Under the pieces are notes generated by a model. That model was not told where the DNA came from and searched no databases. It saw nothing but the letters and a program-made list of their open reading frames with translations. Made by a program: the position numbers and the translations under genes. From Phycisphaerales bacterium (lineage in GTDB: Bacteria; Planctomycetota; Phycisphaerae; Phycisphaerales; UBA1924), in contig JAVJNT010000001.1 in assembly GCA_040217175.1 (NCBI GenBank), positions 1,302,001 to 1,366,000 of the forward strand: 64,000 nt of DNA, written 5' to 3'. This document shows positions 51,844 to 60,863 of the stretch, piece by piece (position 1 is the stretch's first letter; each line of letters opens with the position of its first letter).

Positions 51844-53052
51844 ATGCGAACGAGCGTGCTTGGGGTGGCGGTCTTGGGCATGACGCTGGCGGCCGGTTCG
51901 GCCGTGCTGGCGCAGGAGCGCGAGCGTGTCGTCGTGGGGTCGGTGAGCGCCCCGATGGGCTCCGGCGGCTCGAGCAACTCGCTGTCTCGCGAAACCGTCC
52001 AGCGCATGGGTGAAGCGCTCGGACTCGACGAGGTGCAGCTCGAGATCGCGCTGGAGATGTTCAAGGAACTCGCGTCTGAACGCCAGAGGCTCGGTGATCG
52101 TCTGCGGCAGGACCTCGAGGCTGCTCGCAACGACGTGGAAGATGGCGACTTCGCTGCCATGATGGCCACGCTCAAGGAGGTCACCGGCGAGCACCAGCAG
52201 GCGGTTCAACGGCTCGAGTCGACGTTCCTTGGCGACGTGCAGGCGATTTTGTCGGCAGAACAGGCCAACGCGTGGCCGCGGGCCGAGCGGATCCATCGAC
52301 GCGCCAAGCATCTCGGGACGCTCACGCGCGCCGAGGCACGCGTCGATCTCGACGACCTCGTCCGTGAAGAATTTGTCGAGCGGGCCAATGAAGACGGTGT
52401 CCTCGATGCACTCGGATCCTGGGCGCTGCAAGTCGATGGCTTGTTGGTCGAGCGAGCGCGCAAGGCCGAGGGCATCGGCGGTCCGGGCTTCCAGGGCGGC
52501 GTGTTCTTCATCGAGGCCGAGGAAGATCCGTACAAGCCGTTGCGATCGCTCGACGGGCGAATCGCTGGTGCGAGTCGCCAGGCCGCGCGGTCGCTTGCGG
52601 GCGTGCTCGGGGACGATGCGTTCGAGGCTGCGTTTCTACGCCGGGCGTTCGCGCGCGTGTATCGACAGACCGACGGCGAACGGCGGCTTGAAGCGGCCCA
52701 GGCGCTGGCGTCGCTCACCGACGAACAGCGCGGCCAGCTCGACGCCGCCGCCGACCAGTGGTCGCGGGACGTGGGCCCGGCACGCGACCGATGGGTCGCC
52801 GCCGAGCGTGAGCGGGAGGAAGACGACCGGATGCCTCCGGGCGTCATGATCGTGGTGCAGGGCCAGGAGCCGACCGACAGCGAGAAGGCCCGTGATGCGG
52901 TGGAGGTTTTGAACGAGAGGCTGGAGGCGCGGATCGCGTCGATCCTGAACGAGCAGCAAATGGCCGAACTGCCCGCGCCCTCGGCCCCGGAGCGGGCGTT
53001 CGAGGTCGATGCGCCGGCGGCGGCGGGTCGATCGATCCGGATCCGCCGCTAG
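51844..53052 (+). CDS. Exported helical protein with LTxxQ-like repeats, paralogue 2
   Basis: 402 residues from ATG 51844; a GTG one codon earlier is possible. GGGAGG lies about seven bases upstream. A signal peptide (1-23, LAAGSAVLAQ) leads into a Ser/Gly linker. Helical motifs match paralogue 1: EALGLDEVQLEIALEMF, ILSAEQANAWPRAERIHRR, RVYRQTDGERRLEAAQAL, SLTDEQRGQLDAA and ILNEQQMAEL. It has an extra insertion around residues 215-230 (GGPGFQGGVFFIEAEED). Function unknown; periplasmic helix bundle expected. Confidence 0.82.
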   Translation: MRTSVLGVAVLGMTLAAGSAVLAQERERVVVGSVSAPMGSGGSSNSLSRETVQRMGEALGLDEVQLEIALEMFKELASERQRLGDRLRQDLEAARNDVEDGDFAAMMATLKEVTGEHQQAVQRLESTFLGDVQAILSAEQANAWPRAERIHRRAKHLGTLTRAEARVDLDDLVREEFVERANEDGVLDALGSWALQVDGLLVERARKAEGIGGPGFQGGVFFIEAEEDPYKPLRSLDGRIAGASRQAARSLAGVLGDDAFEAAFLRRAFARVYRQTDGERRLEAAQALASLTDEQRGQLDAAADQWSRDVGPARDRWVAAEREREEDDRMPPGVMIVVQGQEPTDSEKARDAVEVLNERLEARIASILNEQQMAELPAPSAPERAFEVDAPAAAGRSIRIRR

Positions 53053-53198
53053 CCCGTACCATGAAGGGTGGGGATCGCGTGTTTGGTGCACGTGCAACCT
53101 CTTGGCGGGCATCCCAAAGAAGGGGACATCGGAGTCGTGCTGCCGGAGTCGATCGCCCCGCTCGAGGGCGTCACGGCGGACACGAAGGGGAAGCAACC

Positions 53199-54440
53199 AT
53201 GAGTTCGGTGAGCATGCGCGAGATGAATCGCGAGTTTTACGTTCGGTATTTGATCTGTTTGTTGCTCGGCATCGGCGCCGTCGTGGCCCCGGCCCACGCC
53301 CAATGGGGCATGGGCATGGGCAACGACGCGATGCAGATGGCCATCGGTCGGGCGTCCGTGGACCGCTATTCCGACCTCCTCGGCTTCGATGAGGTACAAC
53401 GCGAGACCGCGGAGATGCTCCACCGCGACTATCTGGACAGCTTCAAGCAGGCCAACGACACCCTCATGGACGCCATGCAACGGCTCCAGGAAGAGGCCGG
53501 CAAGAGCGGCGACTGGCAAAAGATGATGAAGCCCATGGGCCGCATCATGCTGGGCTTCTTCGATCGGCTCGAAGCTCTCGAGGCGACGTTCTTCGACGAC
53601 CTGAAGATGATCGCGATCGAGCCCGGCCAGCAGGAGGCTTTTGTCAGGGTTGAACGGGCTCGCCGGCGTGAGCAGGTGGAGACGGCCGGCCAGATCAGCG
53701 TGGTGAACGGCGGCACGATCGACCTACACGAGATCGCCCGTGAGGTCGAGGTCTCGGGCAATGAAGCGGCCCGAGAGGCGTTGCTCGCCTATGAGGCCGA
53801 GATCGATCCGGTGTACAAGCGGTTGATCGACCGCTCGTTCGGCTTCATGCGCGACCAGATGGAGCGCATGAAGGACATGGACGACGACGACGAATCGATG
53901 GGCTTCGACGCAGAGGCCATGGAGAAGATGCAGGACGCTATGAAAGACATGCGTGAGCTCGGGTCGCAGGGCAAGTCGATCAACGCCCGGTACGCGCGCC
54001 AGATCATGCAGTTGCTGCCGACCGAGCGGCAGGCCGCGTGGGACACCGAAGTGAAGCGTCGGACGTGGCCCACGGTGTATCGCCAGAGCAAGGCCGAGCG
54101 CCAGATCGAGGCCGCGGGCAAGCTCGACAGCCTGACGGCGCAGCAGCGCGAGGGCCTGGACGCCATTCGCCAGACGTACGAGCGCGAGGCGGCGCCGATC
54201 AACGATCGCTGGGCCAAGGCCATCGACGAGCAGCAGACGGGCGATGAGATGAACTGGTGGGGCTGGGGCCAGGATTCCGAGGAAGCCGACGCGGCCGAGG
54301 AAGCGCGCAAGGAGCTCGACGATCGATTCGTGGAGCGCGTGCGGGGGCTGCTGACCGCCGAGCAGCTCGAGTCCATGCCCTCGGTTGGCGAGTCGGGCTT
54401 CGACGCCGACGAAGTGCTGCGCGAATTCGGGGGAGGCTAA
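53199..54440 (+). CDS. Exported helical protein with LTxxQ-like repeats, paralogue 3
   Basis: 413 residues from ATG 53199. The signal peptide is residues 1-35 (YLICLLLGIGAVVAPAHA). Shared motifs: DLLGFDEVQRETAEMLH, LEATFFDDLKMIAIEPGQQEAF, TVYRQSKAERQIEAAGKL and SLTAQQREGLDAI, then LLTAEQLESM. Met-rich and Asp-rich stretches (DQMERMKDMDDDD) are particular to this copy. Only five bases separate its stop from gspE, and GGAGG in its last codons is the probable ribosome-binding site of gspE, so the two are likely cotranscribed. A role in secretion or envelope quality control is inferred from position. Confidence 0.82.
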   Translation: MSSVSMREMNREFYVRYLICLLLGIGAVVAPAHAQWGMGMGNDAMQMAIGRASVDRYSDLLGFDEVQRETAEMLHRDYLDSFKQANDTLMDAMQRLQEEAGKSGDWQKMMKPMGRIMLGFFDRLEALEATFFDDLKMIAIEPGQQEAFVRVERARRREQVETAGQISVVNGGTIDLHEIAREVEVSGNEAAREALLAYEAEIDPVYKRLIDRSFGFMRDQMERMKDMDDDDESMGFDAEAMEKMQDAMKDMRELGSQGKSINARYARQIMQLLPTERQAAWDTEVKRRTWPTVYRQSKAERQIEAAGKLDSLTAQQREGLDAIRQTYEREAAPINDRWAKAIDEQQTGDEMNWWGWGQDSEEADAAEEARKELDDRFVERVRGLLTAEQLESMPSVGESGFDADEVLREFGGG

Positions 54441-54445
54441 GGCGC

Positions 54446-56092
54446 GTGGAGCGAACGACCGCGACAGATCGGGTTGAGCGCGAGGGCGCGCACAACGGCC
54501 ACGTGGCTTCGTCGAACGGAGAACCCGTCGAGAAGACGCCGACCGTGATCAACGAGGCCCCGTCGGTCGAACGGTCGCTCTCGCGGCTCATGGGCGGCGA
54601 CGACGTAGCGCGCCTGCACGCCGCGCCGGTCGAGGAGCGCGACGGGCGCGTGGTGCTGGCGATGCTCGACCCGGGCGATTGGGCATCGGCCGACGAGGCG
54701 TCGCTCATCGTTGGACGGCCCGTGACACCGGTAGCGATTGCCGAGCCGGCCTTCCGGGCGCTGGTGCAGCGCGAGTACGGCACGACTGCGGCGGCGATGG
54801 CGGCGAGCCTGGGCCTGGGCGGCGACGAGGAGGTGCTGGCCAACCTCGAGTCGATCGAGGCGGAAGACCTGCACCGGATGGCCGAGCAGCCATCGCTGAT
54901 CAACCTCGTGAACCTGCTCATCCTCGAGGCGATCCGTCTCGGGGCGAGCGACGTGCACGTCGAGCCCTTCGAGCGCGACCTCAAGGTCAAGTACCGCATC
55001 GACGGCGTGCTGGTGGAACAGCAGCCGCCGCCCAAGCGACTGCAGCCGGCGATCACCAGCCGCATCAAGATCATGGCCGGCATGAACATTGCCGAGCGAT
55101 ACGCGCCGCAAGACGGGCACATCACGCTGCGGTTCGATGGGCGGAAGATCGACATCCGCGTGTCGACGGCGCCGACGATCTACGGCGAGTCGATCGTGAT
55201 GCGCGTGCTCGACAAGCAGAGCCTCCAGCTCGACCTCGCGACGCTGGGCATGCGGGAGACCGACCGGCGCGAGATCGATCGGCTGATCGCCATCCCGCAC
55301 GGCATGGTGCTCGTTACGGGGCCGACCGGATCGGGTAAGACGACGTCGCTGTACGCGGCGCTGAGCAAGCTGTACGACCCACGCAAGAAGATCATCACGA
55401 TCGAAGATCCGGTGGAGTACGAGCTCGAGGGCGTGAACCAGATCCCCGTGAACCCCAAGCGCGGCCTGAGCTTCGCATCGGGCTTGCGGTCGATCCTGCG
55501 TCAGGACCCGGACGTGGTGATGGTCGGCGAGATCCGCGATGGCGAGACGGCCGAGATCGCCGTGCGCGCCGCGATGACGGGCCACCTGATCTTGTCCACC
55601 TTGCACACCAACGACGCCGCGAGCGCCGTCGGCCGGATGCTGGACATGGGCATCGAGCCTTTCCTGCTGGCCAGCGTGCTCGAGGCCGTGATCGCCCAGC
55701 GGCTCGGCCGGCGATTGGCGGCCGGCTATGCGTTCCCCCACCGCCCGACCGACGCGGAGATGCTGCGGCTGACGGCCGAGGAGCGGTCGATGTTTGCCGA
55801 CGCGACGGGCGAGGCGATCGACTCTCACGACGCGGGGCTCTCGATCTTCAAGGGTCGCATCGGGTTCTACGAGGTGCTCACGGTGACGCGGGCGATGCGG
55901 GCTGCGATCGGCGAGCGGGTGAACGCCCAGAAGCTGCTGGAGACGGCGCACCCGACGCACCAGACCATGCGCCGCGACGGGCTCATCAAGGCCTCGCAGG
56001 GCCTGACCACCGTGGGCGAGGTGCTCCGCGCGACGCAGGACAGTGGCACCGAGATGCTGCTTGGCGAGCCGGCCGACGAGGGTTCGGACTGA
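54446..56092 (+). CDS. gspE: Type II secretion ATPase GspE
   Basis: 548 residues from GTG 54446. N1E-like domain about 60-170, then the ATPase. SDVHVEPFERDLKVKYRIDG, ITSRIKIMAGMNIAERYAPQDGH, Walker A GPTGSGKT (292-299), ITIEDPVEYELEGVNQ (Asp box), RQDPDVVMVGEIRD (Walker B) and GHLILSTLHTNDA (His box) are all present. The usual zinc-binding CxxC...CxxC loop after QRLGRRL is replaced by a Cys-free segment (AAGYAFPHRPTDAEM...KGRIGFYEVL). GspE powers pseudopilus assembly at the inner membrane. First gene of the secretion operon; its stop overlaps gspF by one base. Confidence 0.95.
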   Translation: MERTTATDRVEREGAHNGHVASSNGEPVEKTPTVINEAPSVERSLSRLMGGDDVARLHAAPVEERDGRVVLAMLDPGDWASADEASLIVGRPVTPVAIAEPAFRALVQREYGTTAAAMAASLGLGGDEEVLANLESIEAEDLHRMAEQPSLINLVNLLILEAIRLGASDVHVEPFERDLKVKYRIDGVLVEQQPPPKRLQPAITSRIKIMAGMNIAERYAPQDGHITLRFDGRKIDIRVSTAPTIYGESIVMRVLDKQSLQLDLATLGMRETDRREIDRLIAIPHGMVLVTGPTGSGKTTSLYAALSKLYDPRKKIITIEDPVEYELEGVNQIPVNPKRGLSFASGLRSILRQDPDVVMVGEIRDGETAEIAVRAAMTGHLILSTLHTNDAASAVGRMLDMGIEPFLLASVLEAVIAQRLGRRLAAGYAFPHRPTDAEMLRLTAEERSMFADATGEAIDSHDAGLSIFKGRIGFYEVLTVTRAMRAAIGERVNAQKLLETAHPTHQTMRRDGLIKASQGLTTVGEVLRATQDSGTEMLLGEPADEGSD

Positions 56093-57345
56093 TGCCCAGC
56101 TTCCGCGTGCAGTGCGCCGGCGGCGGCGACGCTCCGATCATCGATGCACCGACGCGGGCGGCGGCCATCCGGGAGGTGTCGCGACGCGGGCTGACGCCGC
56201 TGGTCGTCGAGCCGATGGATGCCTTTACGGCGTCGACGAAGGTTGGCAGCGACGGTGCGGGCGACGCGGCGGCGCGGCCGGGCTTCTCGCTGTCGAGTGG
56301 GCGGTTCAGCGGCACGCAGCGGGCTGCCGTGGTCCGCGAGCTCTCGACGGGGCTCGACGCGGGCCTGCCGCTGGTGCAGGCCTTGCGCCTGATCGCAAGG
56401 CAGCGCAAGAGCAAGGCACAGCGTGCCGTGATGGAGCGCGTGATCGATAAGGTCGAGCACGGCCGGGGTCTCGCCGAAGCGTTTGAGGCGTCGCCCGAAC
56501 TGGCTAACGATCTGAGCGTCAACATGGTGCGGGCAGGTGAGGCGTCGGGCAAGCTGGCCGAGGTGCTCGGCCAACTCGCCGACCTGCTCGAGCGCGACGT
56601 CCGCCTTCGGCGTGCGCTCGTGGGCGCGACGACGTATCCCGGCCTGCTGCTGGTCTTGTGCCTTGCGTCGATCGTGCTCGTGTCGACGGTGATCGCACCG
56701 AAGATCCTCGAAGAGGCCGCCGGCGCCATCGAGAACCTGCCCTGGCCGACGCTGGTGGTACAGGCATTTGCGAACTTCGTGCTGGGCTGGTGGTGGCTGA
56801 TCCTGGCATTGCTGGGACTGTTGATCGCCGGGTTTGTTGCCATCCGCCGCAGTGATGAGGGACGACTGAGCATGGATCGGGCGTTGCTCGCGACCCCGCT
56901 GATCGGCTTGCTCGCGCGCGACGTTGCGGTGAGCCGGTTCACGCGGACGCTCGGCACGCTGACGGGCTCGGGCATCAGCCTGCTGCAGGCGCTGCGCATT
57001 ACGCGGGCGACGCTGGGTAACCGCGCCCTCGAGAACGTCATCGATGATGTCGTCACCCAGGTGAGCCAGGGCAAGACGCTGGCGACGCCCATGGAGCAGA
57101 GCGGGTATTTCCCGCCGATGCTCGTACAGATCGTGGCGATGGGCGAGCGAAGCGGCCGGCTCGAAGAACTGCTGGGCCACGCGGCCCGGGCGATGGAAGA
57201 ACGCACCGAGGCGACGCTGAAGCTGGTGACCACGCTGCTGCCGCCGCTCTTGGTGGTGACGATGGCGGGCGTCGTGGGATTCATCGTGCTTGCAATCCTG
57301 CTGCCGATGCTCGAGCTGCAGGACGTGGCCGGGAGCGCGATGTGA
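56092..57345 (+). CDS. gspF: Type II secretion inner-membrane platform protein GspF
   Basis: 417 residues. The two T2SF helical domains are visible: VVRELSTGLDAGLPLVQALRLIA (about 80) and a second copy with FTRTLGTLTGSGISLLQALRI (about 283). Transmembrane segments lie at about 184-207, 227-245 and 385-410. GEASGKLAEVL and GERSGRLEELL are the repeated E-x-S/T-G signatures. The N-terminal 75 residues are the small cytosolic domain. GspF is the platform around which pseudopilins assemble. Overlaps gspE by one base, and the pseudopilin gene follows. Confidence 0.95.
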   Translation: MPSFRVQCAGGGDAPIIDAPTRAAAIREVSRRGLTPLVVEPMDAFTASTKVGSDGAGDAAARPGFSLSSGRFSGTQRAAVVRELSTGLDAGLPLVQALRLIARQRKSKAQRAVMERVIDKVEHGRGLAEAFEASPELANDLSVNMVRAGEASGKLAEVLGQLADLLERDVRLRRALVGATTYPGLLLVLCLASIVLVSTVIAPKILEEAAGAIENLPWPTLVVQAFANFVLGWWWLILALLGLLIAGFVAIRRSDEGRLSMDRALLATPLIGLLARDVAVSRFTRTLGTLTGSGISLLQALRITRATLGNRALENVIDDVVTQVSQGKTLATPMEQSGYFPPMLVQIVAMGERSGRLEELLGHAARAMEERTEATLKLVTTLLPPLLVVTMAGVVGFIVLAILLPMLELQDVAGSAM

Positions 57346-57374
57346 TGGATGGTTTTGGACATGGAGCGAGTGCA

Positions 57375-57803
57375 ATGAAGAAGAACGCACGCCGGCGTCG
57401 GCGCGGATTTACGATCATCGAGGTGCTTGTGATCATCACGATCATGGGCATCATCGCGGCCGTGGTCGTGCCGAGGCTCTTCAGCCGCATCGGACAGAGC
57501 CGCCAGGCAACCGCCGAGAGCAACGCCGCGAGCATCGCGGGCCAGGTGCAGGTGTTCCTGATCGACATGGGCAAGCTGCCCGACACGGGCACGCTGGAGT
57601 TTCTGCGCAAGGAGCCCAGCGGCATGAGCGGCACCTGGAACGGGCCGTACATCACCAACGACGAAATGCTGATCGACCCGTGGGGCAATGCGTACGTGAT
57701 CATCGCGCCGGGCGAGAAGAACACCGATTTCGACATCGTCAGCTATGGCGCCGACGGCCAGCCCGGCGGCGAGGGCGAGGACGCCGACATCGTCAAGCCG
57801 TAA
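57375..57803 (+). CDS. gspG: Major pseudopilin GspG
   Basis: 142 residues from ATG 57375, with GGAG eight bases upstream; upstream GTG/ATG at 57342 and 57345 would give an 11-residue longer leader and overlap gspF. The leader KKNARRRRRG is cut before FTIIEVLVIITIMGIIAAVVVPRL, with Glu at +5. The globular part ends DPWGNAYVIIAPGEKNTDFDIVSYGADGQPGGEGEDADI, the GspG calcium site (Asp-rich loop). It forms the main pseudopilus filament. Confidence 0.92.
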   Translation: MKKNARRRRRGFTIIEVLVIITIMGIIAAVVVPRLFSRIGQSRQATAESNAASIAGQVQVFLIDMGKLPDTGTLEFLRKEPSGMSGTWNGPYITNDEMLIDPWGNAYVIIAPGEKNTDFDIVSYGADGQPGGEGEDADIVKP

Positions 57804-57844
57804 GCGTCGCGGCGTTTCGCGTCTGGAGAGGGTCTTAAGTAGCG

Positions 57845-58381
57845 ATGCATCGCGCCTTCACGCTGGTCGAGTTGATCGTCACGCTGGTGATCGTGGGCCT
57901 CGTCCTGGGCCTGGCGGTGCCGCGTGTCGCGACGCTGGCCGGGCGGGGCGTGTCGGCCGAGGCGGACGCGGTGGCGTCTTTGCTCTCGAATGCGGCGGGC
58001 CGAGCGGCCGTCGGCTCGCAGCCGTTGCGGGTGCGGGCCGAGGCCAAGACGGTCGTCGTCGAGCGGCGGGAACTGGTCGAGCAAGGTCGGCGTGAATCGT
58101 GGGTGTGGCAGCGCGACCCGTTCATGCCCCAGGTTCGATTGAATCGTTCGACGGTGGGCTCGGTGCACGCCGATGGCTTCGCGGTGCGAGGGTCGCCGTG
58201 GATCGTGGAACTGGCCGCGGGCTCGAGCGTGGAGATCGACCTGATCGGGGGCAATGGACCGGTGAACGTCGCGTTGATGCCCGGGGCGCTCCGCGCCGTG
58301 GTCGTCGAGGGCGACCGGATGATCGAGCCGCCGGGCCGCGTCGACCTGGATGCCAGCGGCATGGAGAGCACGCCTTGGTAG
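57845..58381 (+). CDS. gspH: Minor pseudopilin GspH-like
   Basis: 178 residues. The short leader MHRA is cut before FTLVELIVTLVIVGLVLGLAVPRV, with Glu at +5; the residue before the cut is Ala, not Gly. The globular part has AEADAVASLLSNAAGRAAV and a beta-rich half typical of GspH. Pseudopilin position after GspG supports the call. Its stop overlaps the gspI-like start. Confidence 0.8.
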   Translation: MHRAFTLVELIVTLVIVGLVLGLAVPRVATLAGRGVSAEADAVASLLSNAAGRAAVGSQPLRVRAEAKTVVVERRELVEQGRRESWVWQRDPFMPQVRLNRSTVGSVHADGFAVRGSPWIVELAAGSSVEIDLIGGNGPVNVALMPGALRAVVVEGDRMIEPPGRVDLDASGMESTPW

Positions 58382-58812
58382 GACGATCGCCGCGACGCAC
58401 GGGATTCCTGCTGGTCGACGTGCTCGTCGGCACGGTGCTGCTCGGCGTCGCGCTAGGGGGCATCCTCGTGGTGTCCACCCGAGCCCTCGCGATGCAGCGC
58501 GAAGCGGCCTCGCTGCGCCAGGCGGGCATGGTGGCCGACGAGGTGATGTCGACCGTCTACGCGTACGGCACCGAGGAATACACGCGGGTCATTCGAGCGA
58601 GCGGCCAGGCGAGCGAGCCCTTCGAGCGGTTTGAGTATCGCGTGGATATCGACACGGGCAACGCGGGCGAGCCCGATGAGGTGAACGTGCTCGTGACGTG
58701 GCGGTCGGCGACGGGGCAGCCTCGCTCGCTCGAGCTTGATGCGCTCATCGCGCCCCGGCTTGGCGACGAGCCCGACCCCAACCGCATGCCGCCCGAGGCG
58801 ATCGAGCGATGA
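58375..58812 (+). CDS. gspI: Minor pseudopilin GspI-like, TTG start
   Basis: 145 residues from TTG 58375, which has GGAG (58363-58366) eight bases upstream and overlaps the gspH stop. The leader MVGRSPRRTG is cut before FLLVDVLVGTVLLGVALGG. The residue at +5 is Asp, not the usual Glu. The C-terminal half is short and beta-rich (RFEYRVDIDTG...NVLVTW). Longer ATG/GTG starts would run back through gspH and are unlikely. GspI is the tip-complex pseudopilin that binds J and K. Confidence 0.75.
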   Translation: MVGRSPRRTGFLLVDVLVGTVLLGVALGGILVVSTRALAMQREAASLRQAGMVADEVMSTVYAYGTEEYTRVIRASGQASEPFERFEYRVDIDTGNAGEPDEVNVLVTWRSATGQPRSLELDALIAPRLGDEPDPNRMPPEAIER

Positions 58813-59504
58813 GCGGGAGGGCGCGTCGGCATCTCGGCTTCACGCTCGTTGAGACCATCGCCGCTGCGGGCGTTATCGCACTCATCACGGGGCTGGTCGC
58901 AACCTCGGTCGTGCGGCTGGCTTCGGCCCGCGAGGCGTCTCGGGCGCATGCCCGGGCGTGGTCGAGCGCCGATCAGGCAGCCCAGATGGTGCAGCGTGCC
59001 GTGCTGCAGACGCTGCGGCGCGAGGACCTCGCGCAGACGCGGCTGGTGATCCGCGACGGCGGTCGCGGCGAGGCGTCGAGGGACTCGATCTACGTCGTCG
59101 CGCGGGGGCTCGAGCCGGTTCGGCGGGTCGAGAACGAGGCGCTGCGGAGCGAGGGCGGCGAGTTCGAGGTCGGCTTCAAGGTGCAGGCCGGCGAGGATGG
59201 CTCGTCGCTGTGGCGCCGTCGCGATATGGCCTTCGACGAGTACCAGGACTCCGGCGGCGTGGCCGACGAGGTCGCCCGAGACATCGTGAGCTTCTCGGTG
59301 ACGGCCGGCGACGACGAAGGCGTGTGGGCCTCGTGGGACTCGGACCAGACCGGCCTGCCGTACATGGTGATCATCGAAGTTCGGACGTCGACGCCCGATG
59401 GCCGCGGCTCGGCGGTTGCACGGCGCGTGGCGGCGTTGCCGCGCGTATTTGCGCAGCCGACGCCCGCTGAGATCGAAGCCGCGGCGGAAGGGGGCGCCCC
59501 GTGA
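58809..59504 (+). CDS. gspJ: Minor pseudopilin GspJ-like
   Basis: 231 residues, ATGA overlap with the previous gene. The leader MSGRARRHLG is cut before FTLVETIAAAGVIALITGLVATSV, with Glu at +5. Helical stalk (ASREASRAHARAW) is followed by a beta domain. The length and position between I and K fit GspJ. The C-terminal 40 residues are an Ala/Pro-rich tail. Confidence 0.8.
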   Translation: MSGRARRHLGFTLVETIAAAGVIALITGLVATSVVRLASAREASRAHARAWSSADQAAQMVQRAVLQTLRREDLAQTRLVIRDGGRGEASRDSIYVVARGLEPVRRVENEALRSEGGEFEVGFKVQAGEDGSSLWRRRDMAFDEYQDSGGVADEVARDIVSFSVTAGDDEGVWASWDSDQTGLPYMVIIEVRTSTPDGRGSAVARRVAALPRVFAQPTPAEIEAAAEGGAP

Positions 59505-60826
59505 GGCACGCTCGCAAGAGCTTCGCGACGGTTCTGGCGCTCTGGGTCATCGGCCTGGCGGCGGTGCTGGTCATGGGCGTGCAGTCTGCGGGGCTGGGCC
59601 AGGCGTTCGGCGCCCGCGACAGCCTGGCCGAGACTCGTGCGAGGTGGGCCGCGGTTTCGGGCGTCGAACGGATGATCGCCATCCTGGCCGACGACACCGA
59701 GGATCCGCACCCGACCGACGCATTCGACGTGTACGACCGCATGGCCGAGGCGGCGCGCGGCACGGTGGGCGGCACGGGCTCGTACCGCATCGAGCACTGG
59801 GAGGGCGGCGAGCGGTTCGACGGGCCGGCTGACGCCAACGCGCGCATCCACGTCGGTCGCATGACCTCCGACGACCTGTTCTGGCTGCCCAACATGACCG
59901 AGGACCTGATCTCTCGGATCATCGACTGGACAGACGAAGACGACGAGGTCAGCCCGCTGGGGGCCGAGGTGGGCTCGTACCTGTCGCAAGAGCACGCGTA
60001 CGAGCCGCGCAACGGGCCCATGCAGACCATCGAGGAGATGGAACTGCTGCTGGGCATCCTGCCGATCGACGTGCGCGAGGAAGACTGGAACCTCAACAAC
60101 GTGCTCGACCCCAACGAGGACGACGGCGACGAGACGTGGCCGCCGGACAATGGCGATGGCGTGCTGGAAGCGAACTGGTCGGGCATCCTCACGGTGGTGA
60201 GCAGCGAGAGCGCCTATGGACTGAGCGGGCAGCCGCGCGTGCGACTCGGGCTGGGGCTGGGCGGCGGCGAGCTCGTCGGTCGCGTCGGCATCACCGCCGA
60301 GCAGGCCGACGTGATCGCCCAATACGCCAGCACGAACGCGGCGACGCTCGAGGCGTTGATCACCACGCCGCTACGGTCCCTGCCCGGCCTCACCGGCCAG
60401 CCGATCGACCCGCAGGCCCAGCCGTTGACCGATGCACAGATCGGCCTGCTGCTCGAAGAGGCGGCGATCGACGCTCCCTGGCTCGACGCGACCGGACCAC
60501 TCCTGCCCGGGCGGATCAACATCAACACCATCTCCGAGGACACGCTGGCCTACGCACCGGGCGTGACCAGCTCGATCGCCGACACGATCATCCGCGAGCG
60601 GAACGGGCGTCCGCTGGGCTTCCGGACGGCGGCGGACCTGCTGGAGTCCCCGGGCCTTACCAGGGGCCGCGTGCAGGAGCTGATGCAGGCGTTCGGGTTT
60701 CGCAGCTCGGCATTCGTCATCCGCAGCGTGGGAATCGACGAGGCATCCGGGATGCGCGTCGAGATGATCGCTACCGTGGACCGATCGCGACTGCCCGTCG
60801 TGATCCGGGACGTCATCGTTCGATAA
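59501..60826 (+). CDS. gspK: Type II secretion minor pseudopilin GspK-like
   Basis: 441 residues from GTG 59501 (GTGA overlap). The N-terminus is SFATVLALWVIGLAAVLVMG, a single helix without Glu5, as is usual for GspK. The large domain has DLISRIIDWTDEDDEV, ISEDTLAYAPGVT...ADTIIRERNGRPLGFRTAADLL (a helix-hairpin-helix-like block) and VRSVG-type ending strands. An acidic loop (DPNEDDGDETWPPDNGDG) at about 203-225 could bind calcium. GspK caps the pseudopilus tip with I and J. Confidence 0.88.
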   Translation: MRHARKSFATVLALWVIGLAAVLVMGVQSAGLGQAFGARDSLAETRARWAAVSGVERMIAILADDTEDPHPTDAFDVYDRMAEAARGTVGGTGSYRIEHWEGGERFDGPADANARIHVGRMTSDDLFWLPNMTEDLISRIIDWTDEDDEVSPLGAEVGSYLSQEHAYEPRNGPMQTIEEMELLLGILPIDVREEDWNLNNVLDPNEDDGDETWPPDNGDGVLEANWSGILTVVSSESAYGLSGQPRVRLGLGLGGGELVGRVGITAEQADVIAQYASTNAATLEALITTPLRSLPGLTGQPIDPQAQPLTDAQIGLLLEEAAIDAPWLDATGPLLPGRININTISEDTLAYAPGVTSSIADTIIRERNGRPLGFRTAADLLESPGLTRGRVQELMQAFGFRSSAFVIRSVGIDEASGMRVEMIATVDRSRLPVVIRDVIVR

Positions 60827-60863
60827 GGTTCGTTCCTCGAAGGATCGTTGGGAAGGGGAGCCT

